Assembly (NCBI GenBank): GCA_965215385.1
Contig: OZ244059.1
Span: forward strand, 2,790,001-2,854,000
Length of the DNA: 64,000 bases
From: JAPORY01 sp965215385
GTDB lineage: Bacteria; Pseudomonadota; Alphaproteobacteria; Rhodobacterales; Rhodobacteraceae
Direction: 5' to 3'
Shown here: positions 26,594 through 36,748 of the stretch, one piece after another
How the letters are laid out: each line of letters opens with the position of its first letter
Numbering within the stretch: position 1 is the stretch's first letter
Made by a program: the position numbers and the translations under genes
The notes under the pieces: model-generated
Databases searched by the model: none
What the model was told of the DNA's origin: nothing
What the model saw: the letters and a program-made list of their open reading frames with translations, nothing else

Positions 26594-28020
26594 TTATGCG
26601 ACCAATGCCAAGCGAATCGCACGATTATCATTGGCCGGCACTTTGGGAACCCAGTTACCTTGGCGATTGCGGCGTGGCACCAAGTCTTCCCAAGCCCGAT
26701 CAAAGCGACCAGACTTGGCCAGGGCGCGGATGCTCAGAACCCCTTGACCGCCGTCCCGCCCCCAACTCTGACCGGAACGCTTCATCCGCGTCGTGACTAA
26801 AACTTTGTTGGCGGCTGCAACCGCACCCGAGCCGATGGCATACCCGGCGGCCGCCGCCGCAGCATCCATCCGATGGCGGTTGTGACGAAAGTACCCGAGT
26901 TCGCGACGGAGCTGGGTGCCCGCCGTTCCGTTGCTTAGGAGATACCGCAACGCAGCAATGACCTTGGCCACGCCGTTGGCGTCGTGGCGCAACGGATGCC
27001 GCCATTTCGCAAACCACGCCGTTCCTGCCGCCGTCGCTAGGCCAAAGGCCGCATCCGCCGCCGCTTTCAGATGTTGCGCCGCATGCCAATAATCCAATAG
27101 CACTAGATCGGGGCACAAAGCTTCTAGAAACGTCCAATTATCCGGTGCCCCATCAGCGACCGCCACGACCTTAAGGTTCGGGTCAAGCGTGAGCCGGTGG
27201 CATAATTCGGCACTTAACGGCGCCTTCAAAGTCTCTTTACCCGCCTCAGGCAGTTGCCCAAAACAACCGGCATCCAGCCGGTTGCCAGCGGCATCGACAA
27301 AGCCCACAACCCCGCCAGCGGCCGCACGCCACCCGGCATCAAGGTCGATGTCACCGACCGTTTCAGCTTGCATCCGCATCATGACGCCGTCAAGTGAGAC
27401 CCGCAGCGACGCGGTTCCCGATGGTAAGGCCGCGCGTTCCCGAACCGTTGCGAGCAACGCATTGGAACCCGCCTCCAGTTCACTCCCGACCGCAGCTGAA
27501 AGCCGGATCAGCGAAGCGGTAGCAGGGCCCTGACCGCCGAACTGGCGCTATGCTTCGGCACTTTCACGAGCCGTGAGACCACTCATCAGAGACAGAGAGA
27601 GTCCGGCCGTCGCCAGTATCATACCAGCGGCGTCATGCCACCGGTCGTCAGTCCGCGGGTACTGTCGGCCGGAATGATCGCCGCACCGTTGCCCGACCGG
27701 CGATAACGTGACCGCTCAAACTCGACCGGTCCCAACATCGTCATCGCCTCGCCACGCGTGACCGCTACTCGGTGAGACGATTTCCCGGCGACCGTCAGCG
27801 ACGGCCCGTGGTCGTCAAGAGCCGCAAACGCCGGCTGCAGCACCGCACGAGCGACGCCAAACATCAGATCGCGAACCGCGATATCGGCGGATAGACCAAC
27901 GTCTTCGGCCAGCTCGACAAACTTGTGACCCGCTGCCACCAGGCGTTGCTCGGGTGACGGGTCGCCGTCCAGTGGCGTTTTTGATTTGGCAAGATCGGTT
28001 GCGTGTGGCATAAACGCCAT
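26594..28020 (-). pseudogene. ISKra4-family transposase, frameshifted
   Basis: The N-terminal part (28020-27619, MAFMPHATDLAKSK... to GLTTGGMTPL) and the C-terminal part (27457-26594) match one ISKra4-family DDE transposase, with the intervening 160 bases out of frame. Visible are SLDGVMM (first Asp region), VADGAPDNWTFLEALCPDLVLLDYWHAAQHLK (second Asp and the 'DxWHaaqHL' signature) and RMKRSGQSWGRDGGQGVLSIRAL. The motif that usually reads GSGxVEAA is here GSGAVAAA, so the catalytic Glu seems replaced by Ala. The copy is therefore doubly inactive. Confidence 0.85.
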
Positions 28021-28107
28021 CAGAGTGCTCCTTTCTCGTCTTTGATCAAAGCCGTTTGGGGTGAATTTTGGCGCACGCTACCACACCCGCCACAAAAGCA
28101 AATAGTC

Positions 28108-29725
28108 TTGCGTCCGTTCAATTCTGACGTGCAACACTACGATGTTGTGGTTTAGAGGATCTTGGCTCACAGGTGTTGTATTGGGGTCAGGAGTTGGTCT
28201 GAATCTCTGAAGATTTTTATTAAGGAGATTCCGATGCCAAACGGCTACCACCACCTGACCGATGCCGATCGATGCCAAATTCACGCCTTGAAGGCAAGCG
28301 GGTATTCGCTGCGTGCCATCGCCCGCGAAATGAACCTCAACCCGGCGACGATTTCACGGGAACTTCGTTGTAATAGCGGTGAACGGGGGTACCGTCACAA
28401 GCAAGCGAAACAAAAGGCGCGAGAGCGTCGCCGTGCGGCGTCGTCGCGGCCTAGAAGCTGACGGCGGAACTCTGGTCTCTGATTGAAGGACTCTTGGTTT
28501 TGGGCTGGAGTCCGGAGCCGATAGCGGGTCGTTTGCGTCTCGACGGGGTGGTTTCGGTGAGTGCCGAGTGGATCTATCAGTATATTCGGGCGGATCGGCA
28601 GCGCGGCGGGGTGTTATGGCGATCGTTACGCCGTCGGGGCAAGAAGCCGAATGTGCCGGCGGGCCGGGATCGTGGGTGCGGCTGCCTTCCGAACCGGGTG
28701 GACATCTCCGAGCGTCCGGAGTGCGTTGCGGCCAAGTCGCGGGTTGGAGACTGGGAGGTGGATACCGTGATTGGCAAAGGGCACCGCGGGGTGCTGGTCA
28801 CGCTGGTGGATCGGATGTCGAAACTCGTGTTAATACCGAAGGTTCGTCGCAAAACGGCGGTAGCGGTTGCTGAGGCCATTAGCACCCGACTGGCACCGTA
28901 TCCGGTGCACACCCTTACCGCCGACAACGGCAAGGAATTTGCGCGTCATGAAACAATGGCTCGAACCTTATCCGCGTCGTTCTGCTTTACCCGTCCCTAT
29001 GCGTCTTGGGAACGTGGTTTAAACGAGCATACGAATGGCTTGATCCGCGGGTATTTTCCGAAGGGCACCGATTTCCACGCGGTGACGGCGGCGGCGGTGC
29101 AGCGTGTGCCGGAGGCTTTCAATACGCGCCCACGCCAGGTCTTGGGGTATCGCACCCCGCAGGAGGTGATGGCCGCGGCCAGGGCCTGAACGCTCATACT
29201 CGTCGCAAAATGGCGACCGCTTAATGATCGACGTGATCATCGGCCACTGGGAAAAAAATCGTCTCTCGGTCTGCCAATCCGTCACGGGTTTGCGGTCAGA
29301 ACACGGGGCACAATTGGGTAATCCCGGTTCTTGGTGGAATGAAAGAATGGACGCGGGCACCTGCGGAGTGTCGATTAGATGGTATCGGTCCGCCGGCCGC
29401 CGCGAACAAGCCTGGCCTATTCCCGGTTCCAGTCGGCATCGGGGTATCTGCCGTTGCTTCGTATCGTGTCGCCGATGCGCGCCGATCGGTGCCCGACAGA
29501 TCAAGACGGAAAGGCGGCTGCCGTCCCCTTCAACCCCCGCATTATCGACGGTGTTCAATCGCGTGACGACGAGCCGTCGACATGATCAGCCGCGGTGCCG
29601 GTGCCAAGATCGGATTTCACTTTACTTGCGCTTGACCCGAGACTGATCTAAAGTCCCAGTTAGAGATTGCGACCGCTGTTGACCACTGACAACACAGCGA
29701 ACCATTCTTGATAACCCCGGCGTCT
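28108..29725 (+). repeat. 1.6-kb repeat unit, copy 1 (IS30 element plus 0.5 kb passenger DNA)
   Basis: From the CCGTTCAATT at about 28108 to CCCCGGCGTC at about 29725 this DNA recurs, reverse-complemented, at 38178-39790 with scattered substitutions. It holds an IS30-family transposase gene and about 500 bases downstream that carry no recognisable gene. The two copies enclose about 8.5 kb. Confidence 0.85.
28234..29189 (+). pseudogene. IS30-family transposase, copy 1, frameshifted
   Basis: The N-terminal helix-turn-helix (HHLTDADRCQIHALKASGYSLRAIAREM, NPATISRELRCN) ends in a shifted frame at about 28445 (AASSRPRS then stop). Compared with copy 2, one base is missing in CCTAGAAG versus CCTTGGAAG. 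The remainder from 28470 contains the DDE domain: DTVIGKGHRGVLVTLVDR, TADNGKEFARHE and the YASWERGLNEHTNGLIRGYFPKGTDF signature with the final Glu. Without the frameshift it would encode about 317 residues. AAGGAGAT precedes the ATG. Confidence 0.92.
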
Positions 29726-30310
29726 GCTCACCAGTTCAGAAGAACACTAAAGGCGGGTGAAAAAATGCCTATTGTTGCACCGCAGAGTTGAATCGGTGCC
29801 AAAGAAAAATATGGTTGTTCTCGATTTTTCATACGATTAGGGCAAATTATCCCGAGCCTGATATCAGGGTCTCTGATGTTCACCAAACTCGTTCAGAGAA
29901 AAACGATTGAGGAGATCAAAGATCGGAAAGCATGGGGGCGGCCGAAACTGATATCCAACCGTCGTGGCACGCCGACCCGTCCGCAATGATCTGGCGCAGC
30001 AGAGGTCGGGTTGTGGCTGGCGACGCAAGGGCGATTTCGTGCTGCCTAAAGGTGCAGAGGAACTGAAGCGGGGTGCAGCGCTATACGATGTCGGTCCAGC
30101 TGAGTCGGTGGATATCTTTGACAAGGACCTGTAAAAGCAGGTGTTCCATCTTGGGGAAATGATCGATGCTGATGGTGGTGGCGGAGTGCAGGGGCCGGCA
30201 GCATGGTGGGCTCAAAAGCCAAGAAAACTCTGCAAAAATAGTGCTGCGCCGACGCTATCGGTTCATAGCAATCGATACATTTTCGAAGACACGTTGAGAA
30301 ACCAATTCGT
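29726..30310. other. Eroded DNA upstream of the RNase R gene
   Basis: No intact gene. It contains copy A of a 60-80 base dispersed repeat (29803-29880). In the frame of the downstream gene an in-frame TAG at 30266-30268 blocks any upstream extension. Confidence 0.5.
29803..29880 (-). repeat. Dispersed 60-80-bp repeat, copy A
   Basis: The reverse complement reads CAGAGACCCTGATATCAGGC, then a segment with TTTGCCCTAATCGTATGAAA. Related copies are at 33061-33117 and 34108-34180 on the plus strand. Coding is not apparent; it may be an IS end or a MITE. Confidence 0.65.
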
Positions 30311-32266
30311 ATGAAGAGGAATCGAATTCGCTCAAAAAGAGCATCTGCCCCAGTGTCGGTGCTAGAGATTGGCGAGCGTGACAACTCTGGCAATCTGGTC
30401 GCGCATCCTTGGCGAAAAAATGGCAAAAGCTTGGGCGCAACTGTGCGGATTAATCCAAAGAGTTTTCGCCACGAACTGAAACCCGGAGATCGCGTTCTCG
30501 CCCGTTTGCACAGCGTTATTGGCAAAGCTTACAGCCACGACGCAAAAGTAATTCGAAGACTGCAAGCGGCGAATAGTATAGTTATTGGGGTATTTGAGCA
30601 ATCGTCAAGAGGTGCCAAACTTCGACTAATATCCAGATCTCGTCAATCGACGATTGAGATTCCCAATAGTGCGACGATGGGGGCGTCGGAGGGCGAACTC
30701 GTCGCAGGGGAATACATCAAAACAGCAAAGTCGAAAGGGCGACGAAAGGTTCGTATCACACAGCGCACGGGCATTTTTGTGGAACCGCAATCAAGGTCGT
30801 TGGTTGCCATTCACCAACATGACATCCCGTTTCAATTTCCTCAAGCGATTCTCGCCGAAACTGAGGCTTTGACGAACTTTTCGAAAGCGGGGCGAGAGTG
30901 CTTGTGCGATTTGCCCTTCATTACGATTGACCCATCGGATGCTCGTGATCACGATGATGCGGTGCTCGCGTATAGAGACGCTTCACCTGCCAATCTTGAC
31001 GGCTGGATCATTTGGGTCGCGATCGCAGATGTTTCGGCATATGTGACGCCGGATACGCGCTTGGACGCGGCGGCGCGGAGTCGAGGCAACTCGACATATT
31101 TTATTGATCGGGTCGTGCCGATGTTGCCCGAGAGACTCTCGAATGATCTATGTTCGCTTCGGGCTGGGGTTGTCCGCCCTTGTATCGCCGTCAAAATGCA
31201 AATTGATTCCACAGGCGAGAAGCTCAGCCATCGGTTTGTTCGCGGCTATATGCAATCACGCGGCGCCTTTAGTTATGAGGAAGTACAAGATGCAATTGAA
31301 GGGCGTCCCAATGATCGCACCCAACCGATCCTAGAGACGATTCTAATGCCACTCTTTGGTGCTTACGCTGCACAATGTCAGGCGCGAGAACGCCGCCAGC
31401 CGCTTTATCTTGAGGTTAAAGAACTTGCTGTTGATCTTTCAACCCAAGGTTATGTTACCGCGATACGCGCGTGTGCAAGACTGACGGCCCACCGCCTGAT
31501 TGAGGACTTTATGATCTTGGCAAATGTGTCTGCGGCGGAAACGCTTACCGCTCGGCAGGTACCGATATTGTATCGCGTTCATGAGCCACCTAGCCAATAC
31601 GACTTTAACCTAAATATTTTTCTCAGAGCACTAGGAGCGACGTCTCTTGATCTGCTAGAGCAGCAAGCTGTTACGACGCGTCGTTTGAACGACCTTTTAC
31701 AGGCCGCCAAGAAAGCTGGTTGCTCCGAATTGATGAATTTGTTTGTTCTTCGGGCGATGACGCAAGCCAATTACTCAACCAAGAATTGCGGGCATTTTGG
31801 TTTAGCACTACCCTGTTATACACATTTTACGTCCCCAATCCGGCGCTACAGCGACTTGTTAGTACATCGTGGGTTGATTACCGCGCATCAGTGGGCGGGA
31901 GATGGGTTAAGCGAACTAGATATTGACAGTATGGTGCAAACGGCGACGCATGTCTCCGCTACCGAGCGGCGATCCTGGATTGCTGAGCGCGATACGAAAG
32001 ATCGATATCTTGCCGCCTATTTTGCTCAAAAAGTGGGGAGGGATTTTGTTGGACAGATTACGGGGTCCGTGCGCTCTGGGTTATTTATACGATTACAGGA
32101 TTCTGGAGCGAGTGGGTATGTTCCGCGACAGGCTATTGCCCCGTCTGAAATTAATTTGCTTTACGACGAGTTTAACTTGGGAAAACGGGTCAAAGTACGT
32201 TTGCAAGCTGCAAATGAATTCACTGGGTCGCTTGAGTTCAGGTTGCTTGCCAAACTCGAAGAATAG
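30311..32266 (+). CDS. rnr: Ribonuclease R lacking the N-terminal helix-turn-helix domain
   Basis: A 651-residue RNB-family 3-prime to 5-prime exoribonuclease that degrades structured RNA. Cold-shock-like regions (about 15-170) precede the catalytic RNB domain, with FITIDPSDARDHDDAV (about 205-220, the metal-binding aspartates), RGNSTYFIDRVVPMLPERLSNDLCSLRAG and CYTHFTSPIRRYSDLLVHR. A C-terminal S1 domain (VGRDFVGQITGSVRSGLFIRL) ends it. Alphaproteobacterial RNase R is usually 730-780 residues with an N-terminal winged-helix domain. That domain is missing here and a stop lies 15 codons upstream of the ATG, so it is a shortened or 5-prime-eroded gene that keeps the catalytic core. Confidence 0.92.
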   Translation: MKRNRIRSKRASAPVSVLEIGERDNSGNLVAHPWRKNGKSLGATVRINPKSFRHELKPGDRVLARLHSVIGKAYSHDAKVIRRLQAANSIVIGVFEQSSRGAKLRLISRSRQSTIEIPNSATMGASEGELVAGEYIKTAKSKGRRKVRITQRTGIFVEPQSRSLVAIHQHDIPFQFPQAILAETEALTNFSKAGRECLCDLPFITIDPSDARDHDDAVLAYRDASPANLDGWIIWVAIADVSAYVTPDTRLDAAARSRGNSTYFIDRVVPMLPERLSNDLCSLRAGVVRPCIAVKMQIDSTGEKLSHRFVRGYMQSRGAFSYEEVQDAIEGRPNDRTQPILETILMPLFGAYAAQCQARERRQPLYLEVKELAVDLSTQGYVTAIRACARLTAHRLIEDFMILANVSAAETLTARQVPILYRVHEPPSQYDFNLNIFLRALGATSLDLLEQQAVTTRRLNDLLQAAKKAGCSELMNLFVLRAMTQANYSTKNCGHFGLALPCYTHFTSPIRRYSDLLVHRGLITAHQWAGDGLSELDIDSMVQTATHVSATERRSWIAERDTKDRYLAAYFAQKVGRDFVGQITGSVRSGLFIRLQDSGASGYVPRQAIAPSEINLLYDEFNLGKRVKVRLQAANEFTGSLEFRLLAKLEE

Positions 32267-33060
32267 TCACCCGAGCGAGCGTCCGAAGGTATCGCGATGC
32301 TAATTCTGCTAGATCATAAGCAGGGTATTCTGGAGTTTGGCAGGAAACTAGAGTTGCCAAGCTTTGAGGGCGACGAGATAATGGCGAGGCGACAGTCGTG
32401 AGACGCCAAACGCCCCTAAACTTTGATTCGGTTGACGCATGCGGGGTCGCCTACTTTAATCTATTGAGAAAGTGACCGGTGTGCTGGTGATTGCCAAGAT
32501 CTTCTTTTGAAAGCGTTCGGTAGGGATGTGATGCTTCGTTTTTGCGAATAAGTTTCTGGAATCACTGTATTTTTTGCCTCTAATGATATGGATAGGACCA
32601 CCCATGTCATGCGATTCGTCACTAAAAAAACGAGAAACGAGTAAGTTATTGAATTATCTACACAACCATTTTTGCGGTTCTACCGAAATTAGGGCAAATA
32701 TCCCCAGAAAGAAGCAAAAACCTTGTAACACGGCTAAACCGAACGCTTGCATTCTTTTTGCCACCAACGAGTAGCAGAACGCGGTAGCGGTGTAGTCCCG
32801 TATAATCTGCCGCGACCAATTCTTCCCTCTTTTTGGACGGTAGTTGAAGAGGGTACTCACGCTGTTGACTTTGAGGACCTCATAACGTTGCTGACATGGC
32901 CTGGCTTTCGGTTAATAACGATAGTAACAACAGGCAAGTGTAGCTATGAACTTGATTCGACGTAAATGGGTTGATAACACCGAGGAGCGAGGGTTGGAGG
33001 CTCTTTCACATGTCTTTGCGGTAACAGTACTAGGTCGGAAATAAAGCGTCGCCTCCCCAA
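32267..33060. other. Eroded DNA downstream of rnr
   Basis: No recognisable gene. The minus strand near 32700 encodes one short hydrophobic stretch only. Confidence 0.4.
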
Positions 33061-33117
33061 GACTCAGAGATCCTGACATCGGCATCGGAATAAATTGCGC
33101 TGATCGTAAGAAAAATT
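33061..33117 (+). repeat. Dispersed 60-80-bp repeat, copy B
   Basis: GACTCAGAGATCCTGACATC followed by GGAATAAATTGCGCTGATCG. Similar to copy C at 34108 in the same direction; the two bracket about 1 kb of broken unknown genes. Confidence 0.6.
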
Positions 33118-33274
33118 AAAAAAATGATGCTGAAATTATGCGTCACTCTCCAATAAATTCGGAGTTCGAATATTTTGCGTGCTCTGAATGACAGTTCCGT
33201 TATGGAATCCTTTCTCCCATGAAGGATCTAGAGAGGCCGTTGCCAAAATCTTGACTGGTCGAAACTATCGACTG

Positions 33275-33559
33275 TTCTATTAAGATGTTACGCGGGAAAC
33301 CCTAATAAGGACCTATAAGGAGTTAACGGCATACGCCGAGAGGCATCCGAAAGATGACCAAAAGTGGCGTTCCTTCTTGCGCGATTTACTGACCTCTAGA
33401 CAGTTAGATGATAAACGGATGCATCAGTGGCTGATTGGTTTAACGAAGAAAACGGCAGAGAACCCGAGTATCAAGAAGGAAGATTACCCAGCGGTGTTCA
33501 ATGAAATGATGGCAGAGATTGAGAAGGGGAAGCACAACAATCGTCAAATGGTGCTTTAA
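33275..33559 (+). pseudogene. Unknown protein fragment
   Basis: The frame from about 33275 (VTRETLIRTYKELTAYAERH...) to TAA at 33557 is protein-like: charged, helical, with DDQKWRSFLRDLL and MHQWLIGLTKKTAENPSIKKEDYPAVF. No ATG precedes the conserved-looking part, since the nearest upstream in-frame codon barrier is a TAA. I read it as the middle or end of an eroded gene with no recognised family. Confidence 0.4.
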
Positions 33560-33599
33560 TCGTCAAATGGCGCTTTTGTTGTGGTGCGCTGCCGCCACT

Positions 33600-34075
33600 T
33601 TAACCATAAGGGGGTCTAGAAAGTCCAAAATCGGCAAGACGCTTGAACGGGTTATCGTGCGAGCGCTGCTTAACTGTATCAGGTTGAATGAAGATAACGA
33701 AGATTTCCGCTTAAACGTGCCGACCAAGAAATTGCTCGAGAGACTGACGCAGAGATAAGAACCCTTCGAGGTTTCGTACACATTGAAGTTGGCATGATAG
33801 CGCAAGGTAATCCAGAAGTAATTGGTGATAAGGTCGGCAAACTTAAACGAAACGATGTAATGTTGATGGTGGAGCAACTTGCGCCTACAAGCAGCACTTA
33901 TCTTACCGCGCATGATCACGGGGTGCTACTGGTACAGATTCGCAACGGTAATCCAGTGGAAGAAGTGCGCCGGCACTTGGTCTCTTTGCGAGTTCCAAAG
34001 GTACGAGAGAGTTACATTGAGCCGTCCGAAGTAGAGAAGACTATTCTTGCAATGCCGCTAGAATTCTTTGTCTGA
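33600..34075 (+). pseudogene. Unknown protein fragment, frameshifted
   Basis: Protein-like sequence occurs in two frames: LERVIVRALLNCIRLNEDNEDFRLNVPTKKLLERL up to 33758, then EIRTLRGFVHIEVGMIAQGNPEVIGDKVGKL... to VEKTILAMPLEFFV and TGA at 34073. A frameshift near 33755 would join them. No family recognised. Confidence 0.4.
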
Positions 34076-34459
34076 GACGAAAAGAGTGGCAATGCGCGAC
34101 GCCTAAACTCAGAGATCTTGACATCGGGCTCAGGACAAATTGCCCTAATCGTATGAAAAATCGAGAAAAACCGCATTTCTATGAGGTAATTGTTTTTGGC
34201 TACAAAGTTTGGCTTGATGCTGGTCTAAGGATGGGAACCACGGATTTTCAATCAATCTGGTGTACGAAATCCCGAAGTAATTCTTGCAAGTTTGAGAGTC
34301 AGCGTTATTTTAGGACGGCGAAAATGTGTCGATGTCAGGAAATCTGCGACCATCATGCACCAAACGGGTCGTGAGAGTATGGCGGCAATGATCTGTGCGA
34401 TGCCGGCTGCGGAGAATTAATCAACTTTGGCGTCTGACGAACAAGTCCATAGGTTTCGA
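34076..34459. other. Spacer with repeat copy C, upstream of the acyl-CoA dehydrogenase gene
   Basis: Holds dispersed repeat copy C at 34108-34180. No other gene seen. Confidence 0.5.
34108..34180 (+). repeat. Dispersed 60-80-bp repeat, copy C
   Basis: ACTCAGAGATCTTGACATCG, then a segment containing TTGCCCTAATCGTATGAAAA. The best match to copy A, in the opposite direction. Confidence 0.65.
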
Positions 34460-35686
34460 ATGAGATTATCAAGTAATGAGCAATCCAACGGCTCTGCGTC
34501 TTCAAAGCTAGCCAACTTTGATTGGTCTGATCCGTTCTTGATGCGCGATCAATTGCACGACGAGGAGCGTATGGTGGCGGAATGTGCTGCGGCTTACGCA
34601 ACGGATAAATTACTGCCACGGGTCACCCAAGCGTACCAAGAAGAAGCAGTAGATACTGAGATTTTTTCTGAGATGGGGGCGATGGGGTTATTGGGCGCTA
34701 CCATTCCAGCGCAATTTGGCGGGTCAGGTGCCAGCTACGTGACCTATGGGCTGATCGCACGCGAAGTCGAACGAATCGACTCAGGCTATCGTTCAATGAT
34801 GTCAGTACAATCTTCACTCGTTATGTATCCAATCTACGCCTACGGCTCTGTCGATCAGCAAGAAAAATACCTACCAAAGCTAGCCAGTGGAGAATGGATT
34901 GGTTGTTTTGGCTTGACTGAGGTCAACGCAGGTTCTGACCCCGCCGCGATGCGAACGATTGCCAAAAAAGTTACTGATGGCTATCTGCTAAACGGTTCCA
35001 AAATGTGGATTTCGAATAGTCCTGTTGCCGACGTCTTTGTCATCTGGGCAAAGTCAGAGGTACATAACGGCCAAATTCGCGGGTTTGTTATCGATAAAGA
35101 TACACCGGGTCTATCCGCGCCAAAAATTGAGGGAAAGCTTTCGTTGCGAGCTTCCGTGACCGGTGAGATTGTCATGGATGATATGCTCGTCGCCGAAGAT
35201 GCGCTGCTGCCAAATGTAGAGGGATTGAAGGGTCCTTTTGGCTGCTTGAACAGAGCACGGTACGGGATCGCGTGGGGGGTAATGGGTGCTGCGGAAGATT
35301 GCTGGTATCGCACCCGCGATTATGGGATGGAACGCAAGCAATTCAATCGTCCGATCGCGCAGACCCAGCTCTATCAAAAGAAACTGGCAGATATGCAAAC
35401 TGAAATCGCGATAGGTTTACAGGCCGCCCTTCGGGTCGGACGCATGTTAGACGACGATCTTGCCGCTCCAGAGGTCATTAGTCTCATCAAACGAAATAAT
35501 TGTGGTAAGGCTCTCGCGATTGCGCGTGAAGCACGTGATATGCACGGGGGAAACGGGATTATGGCCGAGTATCATGTTATGCGCCATTCGCAAAATCTCG
35601 AAACCGTCAATACCTATGAGGGGACGCATGATGTTCATGCGTTGATTTTGGGACGGGCGCAGACGGGTCTGCAAGCTTTTTTATAG
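34460..35686 (+). CDS. gcdH: Glutaryl-CoA dehydrogenase (acyl-CoA dehydrogenase family)
   Basis: A 408-residue flavoprotein. By family it oxidises and decarboxylates glutaryl-CoA to crotonyl-CoA in lysine and tryptophan breakdown, passing electrons to ETF. Diagnostic features are DSGYRSMMSVQSSLVM (glutaryl-specific loop), FGLTEVNAGSDPAAMRT and WISNSP for FAD binding, and the C-terminal TVNTYEGTHDVHALILGRA with the catalytic Glu. The ATG at 34460 (MRLSSNEQ) is preferred over a TTG at 34427. It stands alone between eroded regions. Confidence 0.93.
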   Translation: MRLSSNEQSNGSASSKLANFDWSDPFLMRDQLHDEERMVAECAAAYATDKLLPRVTQAYQEEAVDTEIFSEMGAMGLLGATIPAQFGGSGASYVTYGLIAREVERIDSGYRSMMSVQSSLVMYPIYAYGSVDQQEKYLPKLASGEWIGCFGLTEVNAGSDPAAMRTIAKKVTDGYLLNGSKMWISNSPVADVFVIWAKSEVHNGQIRGFVIDKDTPGLSAPKIEGKLSLRASVTGEIVMDDMLVAEDALLPNVEGLKGPFGCLNRARYGIAWGVMGAAEDCWYRTRDYGMERKQFNRPIAQTQLYQKKLADMQTEIAIGLQAALRVGRMLDDDLAAPEVISLIKRNNCGKALAIAREARDMHGGNGIMAEYHVMRHSQNLETVNTYEGTHDVHALILGRAQTGLQAFL

Positions 35687-36055
35687 GGCGTATTATCAAG
35701 ACTGAGGTCCCGTCACTTGCTCACCAAATTTTCGTCAACTGCCGTTGGCGTTACGACTTAGCTGGCGCACCCGTGTGGTTTTTCGTGGCAGATTCGTTGG
35801 GTTATGAACTCAGCAGCGCTACCAAACTATTGAGCAGTTCCTGCGTGATCAGGTCGCACAGACAATTCCATTAAATGGTAGGCGATGCCGTTGGTTCCGC
35901 ACAGTTTTTGCTTGGTTGAGTAGGTTATTCCTGACGCTGTACGATGCCGATAGTGCGTCGCTGTAGGGCACAACATATTTGGTTTGCGATTGCGTTTCTC
36001 GTCAAAATGGTGATCGGCACAATCGGAAAGCAGGCAAGTCAAGGCTGCTTGATTG
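35687..36055. other. Spacer between converging genes
   Basis: Lies between gcdH and the 3-prime end of rpe. No gene and no clear bidirectional terminator seen. Confidence 0.45.
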
Positions 36056-36748
36056 TCATTCAGCAAGGCCGGCTGCGATTGCTCGCCGGATTGCGCGAAT
36101 GTTCTCACCGTATATCTCCGGCTTGTTTGTCGTTCCACCGCCAAAAATACCTGAGCCAGACACCAATACGTCAGCACCTGCCTTCGCAACTAAGGCGGCA
36201 GTATCGGCATTTATGCCACCATCGACCTCAATGTGAACGGGACGATCGCCGATCATCGCTCGTAGTTTGCGAATTTTCGCTGTTACGTCGATAAACTGTT
36301 GGCCGCCAAAGCCAGGGTTAACGCTCATCACACAGATCAAGTCGACAAAATCGATTAGTTCACTAGCGGCTTCAACTGGAGTGCCCGGGTTTAATGCCAA
36401 GCCGGCCTGTATCCCGGCGGCGCGGATGGCTTGCAATGTGCGATGAATATGCGGCCCGGCCTCAAGATGTGCTGTTAAAATGTCGGCACCGACCTCGGCA
36501 AATCGATCAATGTAGCTGTCGATCGGCGATATCATCAGATGCACATCCATGGTTGTGCGAACGTGCTTTCGCAAAGCACCGACGACGTCAGGACCGACAG
36601 TTAAGTTTGGGACAAAATGGCCGTCCATAATATCCATATGCACCCAGTCGGCTCCTTGCGCCTCGACGGCGCGAATTTCATCCCCGAGAGCTGAAAAGTC
36701 AGCGGACAATATGGATGCCGCAATCTTAATTTCGCAATTAGAGTTCAT
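36056..36748 (-). CDS. rpe: Ribulose-phosphate 3-epimerase
   Basis: A 230-residue TIM-barrel enzyme interconverting ribulose 5-phosphate and xylulose 5-phosphate in the pentose phosphate pathway. Signatures are IAASILSADFSALGDEI at the start, DWVHMDIMDGHFVPNLT (catalytic Asp and metal His), VHLMI, VSVNPGFGGQQF and HIEVDGGI. The ATG is at 36748. Length and motifs are complete. It would connect with zwf-derived pentose flux, though gnd is not in the window. Confidence 0.96.
   Translation of the reverse strand: MNSNCEIKIAASILSADFSALGDEIRAVEAQGADWVHMDIMDGHFVPNLTVGPDVVGALRKHVRTTMDVHLMISPIDSYIDRFAEVGADILTAHLEAGPHIHRTLQAIRAAGIQAGLALNPGTPVEAASELIDFVDLICVMSVNPGFGGQQFIDVTAKIRKLRAMIGDRPVHIEVDGGINADTAALVAKAGADVLVSGSGIFGGGTTNKPEIYGENIRAIRRAIAAGLAE

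Noticed and set aside
28234..29189. Programmed frameshift in the IS30 transposase
   Set aside because: The other copy is unshifted at this point, and IS30 normally uses a single frame, so a deletion is simpler.
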